DNA of 64,000 nt from Craspedostauros australis. Its lineage: Eukaryota; Bacillariophyta; Bacillariophyceae; Mastogloiales; Achnanthaceae. Shown here one piece after another: positions 27,470 to 37,797 of this stretch. Position numbers and translations under genes: made by a program. Numbering within the stretch: position 1 is the first letter of the stretch; the number at the start of each line of letters is the position of its first letter. Location of the stretch: NCBI GenBank assembly GCA_026770025.1, contig JAMXDE010000003.1, forward strand, positions 3,807,152 through 3,871,151. The letters are read 5' to 3'. Under the pieces are notes generated by a model, which made no database searches, was not told the origin of the DNA, and saw only the letters and a list, made by a program, of their open reading frames with translations.

Positions 27470-28336
27470 ATGATAATGAACAGCTCAAGATTTGAAGCAT
27501 CCATGTCACCCAACGCACTCGCGACGAATGAGATCAATGCTGGTGATCTCCAGAAATCGTTAGATCTTTCCCCCGTCCCATGTGTGCGACGTTGCAGCTG
27601 GTCCACAGAATCATGCAGCTGGATGAGTTCACAACATGACGCTGGCAACGATGACAGTAACGATCAAGCACATTCTTCGACACAGATGCCTTGCCATGAA
27701 GCTTCTGGGAATGTATCTGGGTTGCATGATGAGCCACCCAAGCCATGGCCAGTAGCACCGCTGCAAGCATCATCTTTGGTTCCGCCCCAGAAATCGAAAA
27801 CCGTGAAGAGGGTCCGGTTTTCTACCATCGAGATCCGAGAGTACCCGATGACGTTAGGCGGTGGGCCAACTTCGTGCGGTGCTCCGGTTACGCTGGAATG
27901 GAGACATGTTCGAACGACGCGGAAGTCGCTCCTTTCCGTCGAAGGGAGCGAGGCACAAGACAGATGGGAGGAGTCGGATGGCAGCAGGCGCTCGGTCGCA
28001 TCGTTGGACCGAGCATGCAGTGATCTGACGCATTCGCGTAGCCATCTCGTTCCGATGCCATCGTGGATGCGACGAAACATTCTGGAAGATGCTGGATTCT
28101 CACAGTCGCAGATTGTGCAAGCAAAGCTGAAATCGAAGATGTGCCAGCAGCAACGTCGAGAAACGGACCTGCTGGATCAACTCGCAAAAGCGAAGGCCGT
28201 GCAACGCACACATCAACGTAAGAAGAAGTCGAAACAGCGGCAACAGCGGCAACACGAACAGTGCCAACCGAGCAACACTGCCACTATGCACCAGGGGAAA
28301 GCACAACGCCATTCGGCGCTGAGTCGATGGTTGTGA
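27470..28336 (+). CDS. uncharacterised diatom-enriched family protein (VRF/IREYPMTLG type), copy 1
   Basis: 288 residues from ATG 27470. The core at ~105-135 reads KRVRFSTIEIREYPMTLGG, then GAPVTLEW, a signature of a large uncharacterised family seen mainly in diatoms and other stramenopiles (usual form: V.FS.V.IREY...LGDNP....GPPLTI.W). A C-terminal basic helix follows: RRNILEDAGFSQSQIVQAKL, then a Lys/Arg/Gln-rich tail with alternating KKKSKQRQQRQ. The N-terminal 100 residues are Ser/Gln/His-rich and probably disordered. No TM helix or enzyme motif. The copy at 30.4 kb shares the same core and tail architecture in the same orientation, suggesting an old tandem duplication. Confidence 0.75.
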   Translation: MIMNSSRFEASMSPNALATNEINAGDLQKSLDLSPVPCVRRCSWSTESCSWMSSQHDAGNDDSNDQAHSSTQMPCHEASGNVSGLHDEPPKPWPVAPLQASSLVPPQKSKTVKRVRFSTIEIREYPMTLGGGPTSCGAPVTLEWRHVRTTRKSLLSVEGSEAQDRWEESDGSRRSVASLDRACSDLTHSRSHLVPMPSWMRRNILEDAGFSQSQIVQAKLKSKMCQQQRRETDLLDQLAKAKAVQRTHQRKKKSKQRQQRQHEQCQPSNTATMHQGKAQRHSALSRWL

Positions 28337-30221
28337 TTGCTGATGGGCCTTCCGTGAAAGTTGGAGACAGTGACGACGGGAATCATGACCGTGATCGTGA
28401 GGGGGAAAGGGCCGCTTCGTAGCATCCGATCGGCGAAGCACAGCCCCTGCGCGAATCACGACAACCATGCCAGCTGCTCCACATCCGCGTCAAAGCACAG
28501 GACTCTACACAACTCGACTCTAATTGGAATAGCTCGTACTCTCTACAGAAAGCAATATCGTATTGTTTGTTATATATAGTACTTATGCGGGGAGTAGTTG
28601 CTGTGCGTTGCGAGGGGAATGCGCTGACAGCACTTTCAACACATGTGAAGATGTGACCTCATGGGGCGATCGATTCCTTCATACAATCTAAGGTGGAGTG
28701 CGCCCAATTACTTCATGTGCTTCATCGGAGATCGTACACATTCCGTAGGTCGTACTACACAGAGGCTCATCTCTACTGTGCTGCACTGTATCATCATCCG
28801 CTGTGTCTTGTTGTATCATACGAGTACTCGACCGCACTTTTAGCTCGTGGATAGCATGAGTCATTCTTCCCCGATGCTGCACGCTGACCAATGGCAGAGC
28901 GTCCACATCTGCGAAGGCTTCTATTTGCAGCCTCTCTTGCGGGACGGAAGGGTGTACACAGTATTGGCCAAGGAGGAACAAGGGAGCCAAACAAATCCAT
29001 CTTCGTCCAGATGAAGCACGAAGGATGACGTGAAGCCGCGGGCAGCAGACTAAATCGGATTGCGGACCATGCCCAACCACCACCGTCGTCCAACTTTCTC
29101 GGCCGTCGTTTCGAGCCGCCGAACGGATCCCAACGTCGTCGCTGATGTATCTCTGTGTTCGCCAAGCTGATGAGCATGTTCAACCTGTGTCACTGCCCAG
29201 CCCCAAAACAAAATGTGGTGTCTCTTGTCAAGCCTCTGTGGCCGAGAGAGGGAGTGGTGTGATCGTGATTGTCATTCTTTTGGCGCACGGTGACGTCAAC
29301 CAAGAAGCATGCGGTTCCGGTAGCGCAGCCTGTTATCTTTTTACGACTGCTTGGATGTTTTCCCTCGAACACGCGACACGCTGGGACGCACAATTTGTGC
29401 CAAGAAGGTCATGCTGGGTGTTGTAACAACAGCGCTCTCGCCGGTCTCTACCCGGCTTTGAGCCGAAGGACAGTTCCAGACGATGTTACTGTGTGATTGT
29501 ATGGGTGGTAAATCAGATAGTTACAATTGATTTTTATGGTGTTTGTTTGCTCTCTCTCTCTTTGTTGTTGTTTGCTGTTGCTGTGATCTCATCGCTGACT
29601 TGGCGCAGCGATTGTGTGGTCTCGGTTGGTTTTCCTTGCCTGGTCTGGTCTTCGTCGGGATGCTCCGAAACCACAGGTAGACCGGGAATGTAGGCGTCTT
29701 CCCCAACACTGGGATTGTCGAAGGGTCATGACGCCTCAATTATGCACCCAAATGGATAAGTATTTCTCCCTGGAATATCACTCGTGTTGGAATTGAGAAC
29801 GTTGGGTTGAATGTACTCAGCCCATGAGAGCTGCAATGGTCGCAGAATGGAAAGTGCAACGAAATCGCAATTGACATTGCTCTTGTGATAGAATACCCAA
29901 AAGGCCATGACCCGCAACAAACACATCGATTCAACTGGATGTCGCAGCGTCTATACAAGTAATTAACAAAGGCCCTTTGAATAAATATCAATTCGGTCCG
30001 AACAGTGCCTCATATTCCTTCATCACGCAAAGAGACAAACGAAGGCGGATCAAAACTGCATGCCGGAAACACACCAGCGACGCGACACCTGCGATCTGAA
30101 CACATCGCTTCAGAACAAATGCCAAAACCACACAGCAATCGGAAAGTGAAACCGGCGAGGAGAGGTACAAAGGAAGAGAAGACCACGCAAAACACGACAC
30201 CACACGAACAGGTAGGTATGC
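28337..30221. other. 1.9-kb intergenic region
   Basis: Between the two paralogues. A 52-codon frame at 28856-29014 (+) (MSHSSPMLHADQWQSVHI at its start) has some protein-like character but no family. The nonamer TACGAGTAC occurs at 28819-28827. No RNA gene or repeat was recognised. Confidence 0.4.
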
Positions 30222-30395
30222 ATGCCTGTTAGCGCAGCACACTCGAGCAATCACACACCAGCCGCAACCGAAGACGACAGCCCGCGCACAAGCTGCTCGT
30301 CTCCTTCCAGACACCCTTGTGTTGGTCTCATAATCCTCAACCATCCTCACAATAACAGCAGGCACAACAACTACAGCAACCACAGAACAAGCACA

Positions 30396-31214
30396 ATGAC
30401 AATGACAACCACACCGAGAACGAGAACGGCACTGGCGGAAGCCACCATGGAGATGGCACTTCACGAAGCAACAGATACGTGCGATCGATTGAGCAAGAAC
30501 GATTGCAGCAACACGGTTGCGACATTCGCTTCGTCCTTCAGCTCACTTTCGCTGGATGCCTGCGATGAGGGATGTTCATCATCGTCGTCGTCGTCATCAT
30601 CATCATCATCATATCGCAGCCAGCGCTCGGTTCGATTCGCTGATGCGATCGATGTCCAGGAGATGCCAACCGTCCTCGGCGACATCTCCATCTCCGCCAC
30701 GGGCCCGCCGCTCACCATGGGTTGGGAACCACTGCGCAAGTACAAGACAGCCATCAACTGCGACCAAAGCCTCCACAACTACAGCAGCGCAATGAGCTCT
30801 TGCGATTCCAGCATCACATCGAACGACAGCATCCCGCAGCACATCCACACCTGCAGCATGGCACCAGCAGACTTCCGCCCTCTCACGCCGCAGGAGCGAC
30901 ATGTCCGCCTGCGCCAGAACGGCGTGACTGTGAGCGAGATCAAGAACGCTATCTTGAACTCGCGGATGCTGCAGCACCAGCGCATGGAGACGCAACGCCA
31001 GGTCCTCAAGGAGCAAAGACGCGAGCACCGCAGACAGCAGCGCAAGGAGCAGAAACAACAGGAGCGCAGGGCCAAGAGACAGCAGCGCCGCACGGAAAAG
31101 ACGATCTATTCCGGCTGCGACGATGCCTCCACTGGGCCAGCCATCAACACAAACAGCGAGAACAACGTGTCGGTCAGCGTGGATCGACGCAGCCTCTTCC
31201 TGCAGTTGCAGTGA
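30396..31214 (+). CDS. uncharacterised diatom-enriched family protein (VRF/IREYPMTLG type), copy 2
   Basis: 272 residues from ATG 30396 (MTMTTTPRTRTALAEATME). The frame is open to an earlier ATG 30222, but the added 58 residues come from CA-rich, UTR-like DNA. A serine run encoded by TCA/TCG repeats (30574-30611) precedes the family core RSVRFADAIDVQEMPTVLGD and GPPLTMGWEPLRKYK, aligning with copy 1. The C-terminal part has RHVRLRQNGVTVSEIKNAIL, equivalent to the EDAGFSQSQIVQAKL helix of copy 1, then a long Arg/Gln/Lys-rich coiled-coil-like tail. Function unknown; the basic tail could suit nucleic-acid or protein binding, which is inference only. Confidence 0.72.
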   Translation: MTMTTTPRTRTALAEATMEMALHEATDTCDRLSKNDCSNTVATFASSFSSLSLDACDEGCSSSSSSSSSSSSYRSQRSVRFADAIDVQEMPTVLGDISISATGPPLTMGWEPLRKYKTAINCDQSLHNYSSAMSSCDSSITSNDSIPQHIHTCSMAPADFRPLTPQERHVRLRQNGVTVSEIKNAILNSRMLQHQRMETQRQVLKEQRREHRRQQRKEQKQQERRAKRQQRRTEKTIYSGCDDASTGPAINTNSENNVSVSVDRRSLFLQLQ

Positions 31215-32418
31215 GCAACAGTAGCATCAGCTCGCGCACAGGCATACTTTTAGAAGGAACCTGGCGCACTGCGCCTGGACCCTCCAGCGCGCACCATAGA
31301 ATTTTTCATGCACAACTACACCATTTAGAAGAACTCAATTTGAGCTACTCCACATCTCATTCCTTCCCTGCTGTACCGTCATGTCATGTCATAGCTCCTA
31401 CGTGCCTCCGGACACCAGACCCTCCTCCCATGTGTCTCTCTGCAGCCACGACAGAGGCGCCTTCTGCTTGGATCTTGGGTCCTCTCTCATCTCGCTTGTG
31501 CGAACATGGTGTGGGATTGAGTTGCGGAGTGCCAAGACTTCACCGCGCCCGGCTCGCTCCCTCAATCAGTCCCTCCATGACACCAGCGCGAACCTTCTCG
31601 ACAAGATCCGAACCGTGAGAACGCGCGAACATCTTGCGGGATTGATGGAAAATGCATGCATGACTGAGTGGTCCAGCGAGTCCACTCGCTATCTTCGATT
31701 GGGCAGTCCATCATTCGTGAATGGCTCTGTCACCATGAATCACTTCTGTTTGCGCAAGGCGAACAAAAACAGCATTGGTGGCAAGAAGCATCACCCACGA
31801 ACACGCCGCATGACACGATCCTTGGCGCTGGCGAGAGGTGATGTGGGTGCTCCAGCGAGCAGCGACCGGGACGCAGCAGCCTCTCGTCTGAGATCACATT
31901 GCCACGAACACAATCGGCAGGAGTCAACAATGCAGTTACTCCATGCAATTGGGCCTCAATACGTTGAGTAGAGTGGAGTAGAGTAGAGTAAAGTAGAGTC
32001 CCTCGCTTTCTACCCTGTCCACGCGCAGACAGGAGGACCGTGCCCAGAGAGGAGCATCCCCGTGCCGCAGCATCCGAATCAATTGCGTTCTTGGTGATGG
32101 AGAGAGCGAAAGAACCAGTATGCTTTGGATGGAGCTGTGCTACGCTGCTGCTGCTGCTACTACTACTACTACGAGCTTGAGAACTGTATTGGTATTGGGA
32201 CAGCATAGGGTGGAGCACTGCTCAAGCATTTTGCTCAAGACTACGTATCTCCGTTCATCAGGCATCACGCATCGTACAACCGCACGTCTCCAGCGTGCAG
32301 AACAGCAAGAAAGATTGGCAGTCGCCGCACTTGAGCGGTGCCCAGTGGATACGCAAGGGAAGCCAATGCAAGCCAAGGCAAGGCGACTCAACAGAACGCA
32401 ACGTAACGCTTGGCAACA
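31215..32418. other. 1.2-kb intergenic region with short simple repeats
   Basis: Contains a GAGTA/GAGTG pentanucleotide run at ~31966-31999 and a CTG then CTA trinucleotide run at ~32143-32171 just upstream of the glycosyltransferase. A 196-residue frame at 31381-31971 (+) shows no motif and I do not call it. Confidence 0.45.
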
Positions 32419-33927
32419 ATGGCCAGGAATCATCGCAGAAGAGCGCCCCGGCACAGCTGCCTGTGGGTGTTCACTGTGTTTGCCATCTTCGTCCTCGCAA
32501 ACATGATCATCCAGTGGAAGATCGCTTCGGAGATGTCCATTCTCACGATCGGCGCGTCCTTGGCAGCAGGGGACAGCGCTGCCATCGCCCCTATCAACAC
32601 CGATGAGGCAAGAACTGGCAACGGAAGTGTCGCCATCAAACGAAGAGACGCTGGCGGCGCTCGCACCAGCGTCAGTCGTGCGAGTATGGGTGGCGCGAAC
32701 AGTGATGCGATGATCAGCATGCTATCCCAGTCGTCTCAACTGTCTCAGCCTCGACGCAAGTGGGCCTACGTCTACCTAGTTGCAGGATGCGACTCTTCGA
32801 ACCCAGGCAACCACCTGGGCATGCTCTACAATGTCGTTGTCGCGGCACGTGTGTTGCGCAACGCGGGATCGAAGGCGGATGTCGTCGTCATGGTTGAGAT
32901 GTTCCATGCCGCGCCCAACGAGAGGCTGCTGCCCCAAGAGGAGAGGATCTTAACGGCGGCAGGCGTCATCATCAAGTACATGGAACGGTCCACCGTGAAG
33001 ATGTCATTCCATGAGACGACCCTTCGGAAATTCGAGGTCTTGAAGCTCACGGAGTACAGCCGGGTCATGTACATGGACGCCGACGTTGTGCCATTCTGCT
33101 CCATGGACGACCTCTTCGACTTGTCAGAACCCGATCCGCAGGATCTGGCTGATCGGGGACTGACCCGGCCGGTCCTTCGCGAGAATGTGATCCTTGCGTG
33201 GATCATCGAACCGGCCACCGCTGGATTCTTCATGCTGCGACCAGGGCCAGGATTTTATGACGAGATCCAGGAAATCATCGCACGGCAAGAGAAAGAAGCG
33301 ACTCTCATCGCGGATGATCTCAAGTTTGACCGTACGAAAGGGTGGGGGCACGTCTTCGAGGGTGGTGATGATGTGTGGACGTCGCTGCGTGGCGCCGAAA
33401 CTCGGGAGGCGGGCAAGAACAAACGGTGGGATTGGCACTGCGATTACGGAGATCAGGGACTGCTGTACTACTGGACCAAGTATCACCGCCGCGATGTTTC
33501 CATCGTCATTGGCGATACAGTAGAGCACTGGGTCGATCGCGACGGGGCCGCTGTGTTGGATCATCGAGATTCTCATGTTCTTGACAAGTGCGCTTGTGCA
33601 GGCGATCAAGCAACCCACGTGCGCAAACGGCACGTTCCATTCGATGCGCGTCCTTACACATCCTTTCACCATTTCACGGGGAAATCCAAGCCTTGGCTGG
33701 AACCCGGCAAGACCGCGATCCGACCAGGGAAGGCTGCACAAGCAGTGCACGTCGACGTATTCTGGTGGCAATCTCTCAGAGACGCAAGTCTCGACCTCAA
33801 TTTCACGGTCCAACACCGCCATCTGGCGCAGGCACCTGTGTACGGTTTGTTCAACACACACGATCAATTGAATGCCAAGATCACGCAACGCAGGCAACAA
33901 CTGGGCGCAGGCAGCACCCTTAGATGA
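32419..33927 (+). CDS. Golgi-type glycosyltransferase, GT8/glycogenin-like, type II membrane protein
   Basis: 502 residues from ATG 32419 (MARNHRRRAPRH); the frame extends three codons upstream only to a TTG. A short basic cytoplasmic tail precedes one TM helix (LWVFTVFAIFVLANMIIQW, ~15-33), the usual type II Golgi layout. The catalytic region (~110-400) opens with KWAYVYLVAGC and contains the donor/metal DxD motif in RVMYMDADVVPFCSMDDLFD. Further GT8-like signs are AGFFMLRPGPGFYDEI and YGDQGLLYYW, a typical later D-Q-x-x-L block. Likely transfers a sugar from a nucleotide sugar to a secretory protein or lipid; acceptor unknown. The family call comes from motif order. GT8 members differ widely in specificity, so no product is named. 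Confidence 0.82.
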   Translation: MARNHRRRAPRHSCLWVFTVFAIFVLANMIIQWKIASEMSILTIGASLAAGDSAAIAPINTDEARTGNGSVAIKRRDAGGARTSVSRASMGGANSDAMISMLSQSSQLSQPRRKWAYVYLVAGCDSSNPGNHLGMLYNVVVAARVLRNAGSKADVVVMVEMFHAAPNERLLPQEERILTAAGVIIKYMERSTVKMSFHETTLRKFEVLKLTEYSRVMYMDADVVPFCSMDDLFDLSEPDPQDLADRGLTRPVLRENVILAWIIEPATAGFFMLRPGPGFYDEIQEIIARQEKEATLIADDLKFDRTKGWGHVFEGGDDVWTSLRGAETREAGKNKRWDWHCDYGDQGLLYYWTKYHRRDVSIVIGDTVEHWVDRDGAAVLDHRDSHVLDKCACAGDQATHVRKRHVPFDARPYTSFHHFTGKSKPWLEPGKTAIRPGKAAQAVHVDVFWWQSLRDASLDLNFTVQHRHLAQAPVYGLFNTHDQLNAKITQRRQQLGAGSTLR

Positions 33928-34258
33928 CGATGACATTGCCGCGAAGGGATGATAGTACATGCTCAGGAAACACACAGCCACTCTCTGAATAGTGTCGAGA
34001 TTGGCGACTACAACTAGCCCTCTCGAAACTCAATCCATCTCTGCACATTGGTACAAAGCAGAACGGGTGTCACCGCAGCGCCCGAAAGAAGGTGTGCGAC
34101 CCAATGAGAAAGCGAGAGACCTTGTGTCCATCTGGTTGATGCTCCGTGTGATCCATGTATCCAATGACGCGGACAAAGGACCCATGCTTTCCGTGGCGGA
34201 GTTGGCCGAGGAATTGCGGAAGGAGCAAATATTCTGTAGACTTTTGGCGCGGGGTCAT

Positions 34259-34729
34259 TCACTTTGGATCTGCTTTTTTCTCATCGGCTGTCAATTCCGC
34301 GCTGGAGCCTGCAGACCTCATGTGAGCGGATGCTGCCGTCGCTGCGACCCCATTCGCTGTGGCGTGACGATGAGCACGCTCGGTTCCATGCGAATTGGAT
34401 CGGCTCCTTCCTCCAACAGCGCACCAAGGATCGCTTTCCATGTGCGAACCCGTGGAACCAACTCCGATTATCCCATCTGCGAACATCAGAGCCCATGTCG
34501 GAGACGGCGGCGCCTCCCCGCAATGTGTGTACGGATACCAACCAGCAATGGTACCAGATAACGTCGAGCGAAGAGGTAAATGAAAGCACCCGACAATTGG
34601 AGAATGGATTCGTTGCACGTTCGCCCATGCTGTGTCGAGCAGCGTTGTGAACGTATGTGCGGCAGATCCTGCAGAAAGTTCCAGAGTACGTGCGTCTCCA
34701 CCTGTCGATGGATTCGATATGCCCATCAT
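34259..34729 (-). CDS. tentative hypothetical protein
   Basis: 156-residue ATG-started frame with no recognised family; it contains a central hydrophobic/aromatic stretch (GTIAGWYPYTHCGEAPPSP) and an Ala/Ser/His-rich end. Just downstream on the same strand, 34258-34070, a different frame reads GQLRHGKHGSFVRVIGYM and ends in a stop at 34070; this looks protein-like and is preceded by a CTACAG acceptor-like site. The two could be exons of one gene, but the obvious intron between them would be only ~29 bp, so the structure is unresolved. Confidence 0.22.
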   Translation of the reverse strand: MMGISNPSTGGDARTLELSAGSAAHTFTTLLDTAWANVQRIHSPIVGCFHLPLRSTLSGTIAGWYPYTHCGEAPPSPTWALMFADGIIGVGSTGSHMESDPWCAVGGRSRSNSHGTERAHRHATANGVAATAASAHMRSAGSSAELTADEKKADPK

Positions 34730-34941
34730 GGACCATGCTCTGCTAATGGATGAAGCAATATAGCCAAAACATGCGGTGTTATGCAGTGCTATGTAGAATT
34801 ATATGATGTGTACTTGTATTGTGCGACCTTCCAATTTGCCTTGCGGAGGTGTCGCGAGGGCTGGGTCGTTTTGTTGTGTCAGGGGTATGTGCTCGATTGA
34901 TCGTTGAGACGGCAGTCGAGCCTGCTCTGTTTTGTTCTGCT

Positions 34942-35427
34942 CTATAACAAGCCCAACGATGGTGCCTGCGGCACAGATCTCTTCGCACCCAACCTGATTG
35001 ATGGCGCGCCATGGCGATTGTCTTGGATGTGCCTCGTGGGTGACACGCCCGTGGATGGCAGCCATCCCACAGGCGAAGATGGTGGCAATGGTGACAGGGA
35101 CCACTTCACTGACTTCTGCATCGACGACGGCATCGATGGCAGGGTTGGCAACGCCAGTCCTTCATCTGGATCTCTCTTGATGAATCTGGGGGATGACAGC
35201 TTGCAGATTCTGGCCGGTGGTGGCGGGCAGAACATCACGCTGTGATCCTCAAAGGACTGGCTGCGTTTGGGACTTTCGAAGGAGTCAAATGATTGGGGCT
35301 TGCCAGCATCATGCATGGTGTGGAATGCATTGTAATCTCGGTGAGCGCAGCGATGGTGCGACGAGTGGCAGTCCAGTTCTTCGCGGTCATGATCGCGTCC
35401 GTGGTAGTGCGATTGCAAGTATTCCAT
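34942..35427 (-). CDS. hypothetical Ser/Pro/His-rich small protein
   Basis: 161 residues from ATG 35427 (MEYLQSHYHGRDHD); the frame opens three codons earlier at a TTG. His/Asp/Arg-rich N-terminus, then SFDSFESPKRSQSFEDH and several Ser-Pro/Thr-Pro sites (ESPKR, SSPRF, LSPLP, SSPVG, VSPTR) that could be proline-directed kinase targets. No domain, TM helix or targeting signal. Composition looks like a disordered regulatory protein and less like a chance frame, but only expression data could confirm it. Confidence 0.38.
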   Translation of the reverse strand: MEYLQSHYHGRDHDREELDCHSSHHRCAHRDYNAFHTMHDAGKPQSFDSFESPKRSQSFEDHSVMFCPPPPARICKLSSPRFIKRDPDEGLALPTLPSMPSSMQKSVKWSLSPLPPSSPVGWLPSTGVSPTRHIQDNRHGAPSIRLGAKRSVPQAPSLGLL

Positions 35428-37071
35428 CGTGAGCAAGTTGCTGTGCTGTTGATGATGTGAAGATGATGATGAAGATGACGGAAATGGTCCTTGTGGCTGT
35501 CGCTGCTGCTATTTATGGCAATGACGGTGGTGAAGGTGCGGGTGCGGGTGTAGTACGAGAACGGTGCCGATAGGCTGAAGATGCGACGATGATTGGGGGA
35601 TATGAAACGAGAAATGGAACTGAAACTGGCAGGAGAGAGCAGACCGGCTGAGCCAACAGTATGAACAAAGAACGAAACGAGAAAATGAGAATGGGAGACC
35701 GAGAAGCAGGGAGGTACCACGCTCGCGTATTGATGGCACATCTGCCGATGGGAAAACGTGAAAACAAGGCGCGCATCGGTCTTCTGCTGAGTGTCGACGC
35801 GCGCAAGGATACAATTGGAGCTGAGACCCGTAGCTGGTACTGCAATGTGCTCAGCCCCGCTTCAACATAGGCCCCTGAGGGCTCGTTGATTCTGGGTTGG
35901 CGGGAGTTGAGCTTTGGTGAGCCTTTCCATCTTTCGTCAACCGAACGGGAATGACACTATCGCATCGTATCCATCCTCCACTACTACCTACTCGTGCCGT
36001 TCACTTCACACCCAGGGCCGAAACAAAGAGAAAGGCGTGATAAAATCAGCTTGCGGACTGGAGCCAACTGCGTGATCCCGCACGGCAGTGGCTGTGTTGA
36101 CGAGGACTGCATTGATACGTCGCCCTTGTACGAGAAGTCAGTTACTTCACCTCGCTGGAGCGCTTGCGCTTGTTCGCAAGAGAGTGAGTGAGGAACGCGA
36201 GTGGCACTCTTGCGCATGCGTGCAGAAGCAAAAGGGACAACGACAGAATCTTCCTTCGTCGCCAATCACCCCTTCCGACCAATCGTTGCAACTCCTTTCA
36301 CCAACCACCGCAAGTGACAACGACAACGAACGACACAGAGCCAATCGACCCAAGACCGCTTCATCGAAGCCACATTTCGGTTGCGCGGCAGTCCCCGTCT
36401 CCTTCATCCATGGCTCTTCTGCGCACATAGGCTTGTTCTGTTCCATGCCCACGCTTCTCAGTCGAGTATTCTCAAAATCGCGCTTGGCAGCGTAATTTTG
36501 TGAAGCTGTTCGGGTGACACCTGTGACGCAAAATTACGGTTGCAAGATTCATCCATTAAATGTGACTCACGTGTGGTGAGAATTCGAGAGAGAGGACGCC
36601 GGCACAGCGTGGCGAAGGCATGACGTTGTTCTGATCGGTTGATGAAGCTGATGAAGTACCTTGAAGAGGCATGATCCGACATCAGGGATAAGTTGAGTCT
36701 CGTGTAAAACGTTGAAACCCGACTTGCTGTGTGATCGACTGGATCGATTCAGAGCACAAACACAAGAATTCGACCCATCAAAAAGGCACACAGAAAACGT
36801 GGAAAAGAGACAACAACACAACAACAACGGGCAGCCTCGAAGATCGGCGACGATGGTACCAAGAGCGACGGAGCGTGGGCCGTCCCACATGTGGAGCATC
36901 GGCACGAGAATCCCGCACTCGACACCAAGGCACCATACTTGAAGAGGTGCGAAGATCACTGTGAAGATCACTGGGAACTGCATTGATCATTGCGGAGCAA
37001 AGCGGCACTACTTTTGCAGCACTGAGCTCCCAGAAGTTCAGATCACAAGCGTGAGAGCAGATCCACACCTG

Positions 37072-37154
37072 TACCCGTACTCATACCCGTACTCATACCC
37101 GTACTCATACCCGTACTCATACCCGTACTCATACCCGTACTCAGACCCGTACCC
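37072..37154. repeat. 12-bp minisatellite (TACCCGTACTCA)n
   Basis: About seven near-perfect tandem copies of TACCCGTACTCA; the last copy has one substitution (TCAGACCCG). It lies ~650 bp upstream of the RNase H-like gene start. Repeat register keeps one frame open (Tyr-Pro-Tyr-Ser), but there is no sign that it is translated. Confidence 0.92.
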
Positions 37155-37797
37155 GCGCCATACGAGTGACCGTTGGTACAGGGTACGAGTACGTTGGCAC
37201 ACATCGGCGCAAGGTGGCGCCTCGTAGACGAATCAAGGCAGGCGAATCTGACCATTTCTGATCACACCCAATTGGATTGGAACGGGCCTGACTCGATCAG
37301 CCGAGAAACCTGGCGTCTCGTACCAGCAGCCACGACGAGGCGAACCGCATCTTCGTGGGCCTTGTACGTGTGTGCCGTGGTAGGTTGCGTTGATGGTCCA
37401 ACCTCGGTCAGCGATCATAGGTGGTGCGTGTTGTGGACGTACTTCTGCTTGTGCCCGCACGTCTACTCGTGGGCGTCGCTGCATGCATCAATCCAGCAAC
37501 TCGGATTGCTGCAACGAAGGATACGGTCGAAGCAACATCCGTGCCGACTGTACTCTCTCCTCGTGTGGCAGTGCGATTAATAACGTTGGCACAGCCGTTA
37601 CTGCTGCTGCTTCTGGCGCAGGCACCCATTTCACAAGAAGCACCTCCTACAAGTCGACTGGACAAGAGACAACGAAGCATTCCCACAATTACGAGCACAC
37701 CGGAAGAGGCGGAACAACAAGTAGAGAGAGACGGAGTCACCAGTGCATTCCCAGGATATTGAACGTGCAGCTGATACTGCAACTGCTGCTAGTCACC

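Larger units (their letters stand above)
33928..37797. other. 3.9-kb gene-poor region between glycosyltransferase and RNase H-like genes
   Basis: Holds two tentative minus-strand small genes (34259-34729 and 34942-35427, listed separately), a 12-bp minisatellite (37072-37154) and one TACGAGTAC nonamer (37184-37192). The RNase H-like frame is open from 37390 (TTG/ATG), but the first well-placed ATG with targeting-like sequence is 37798. Confidence 0.4.
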
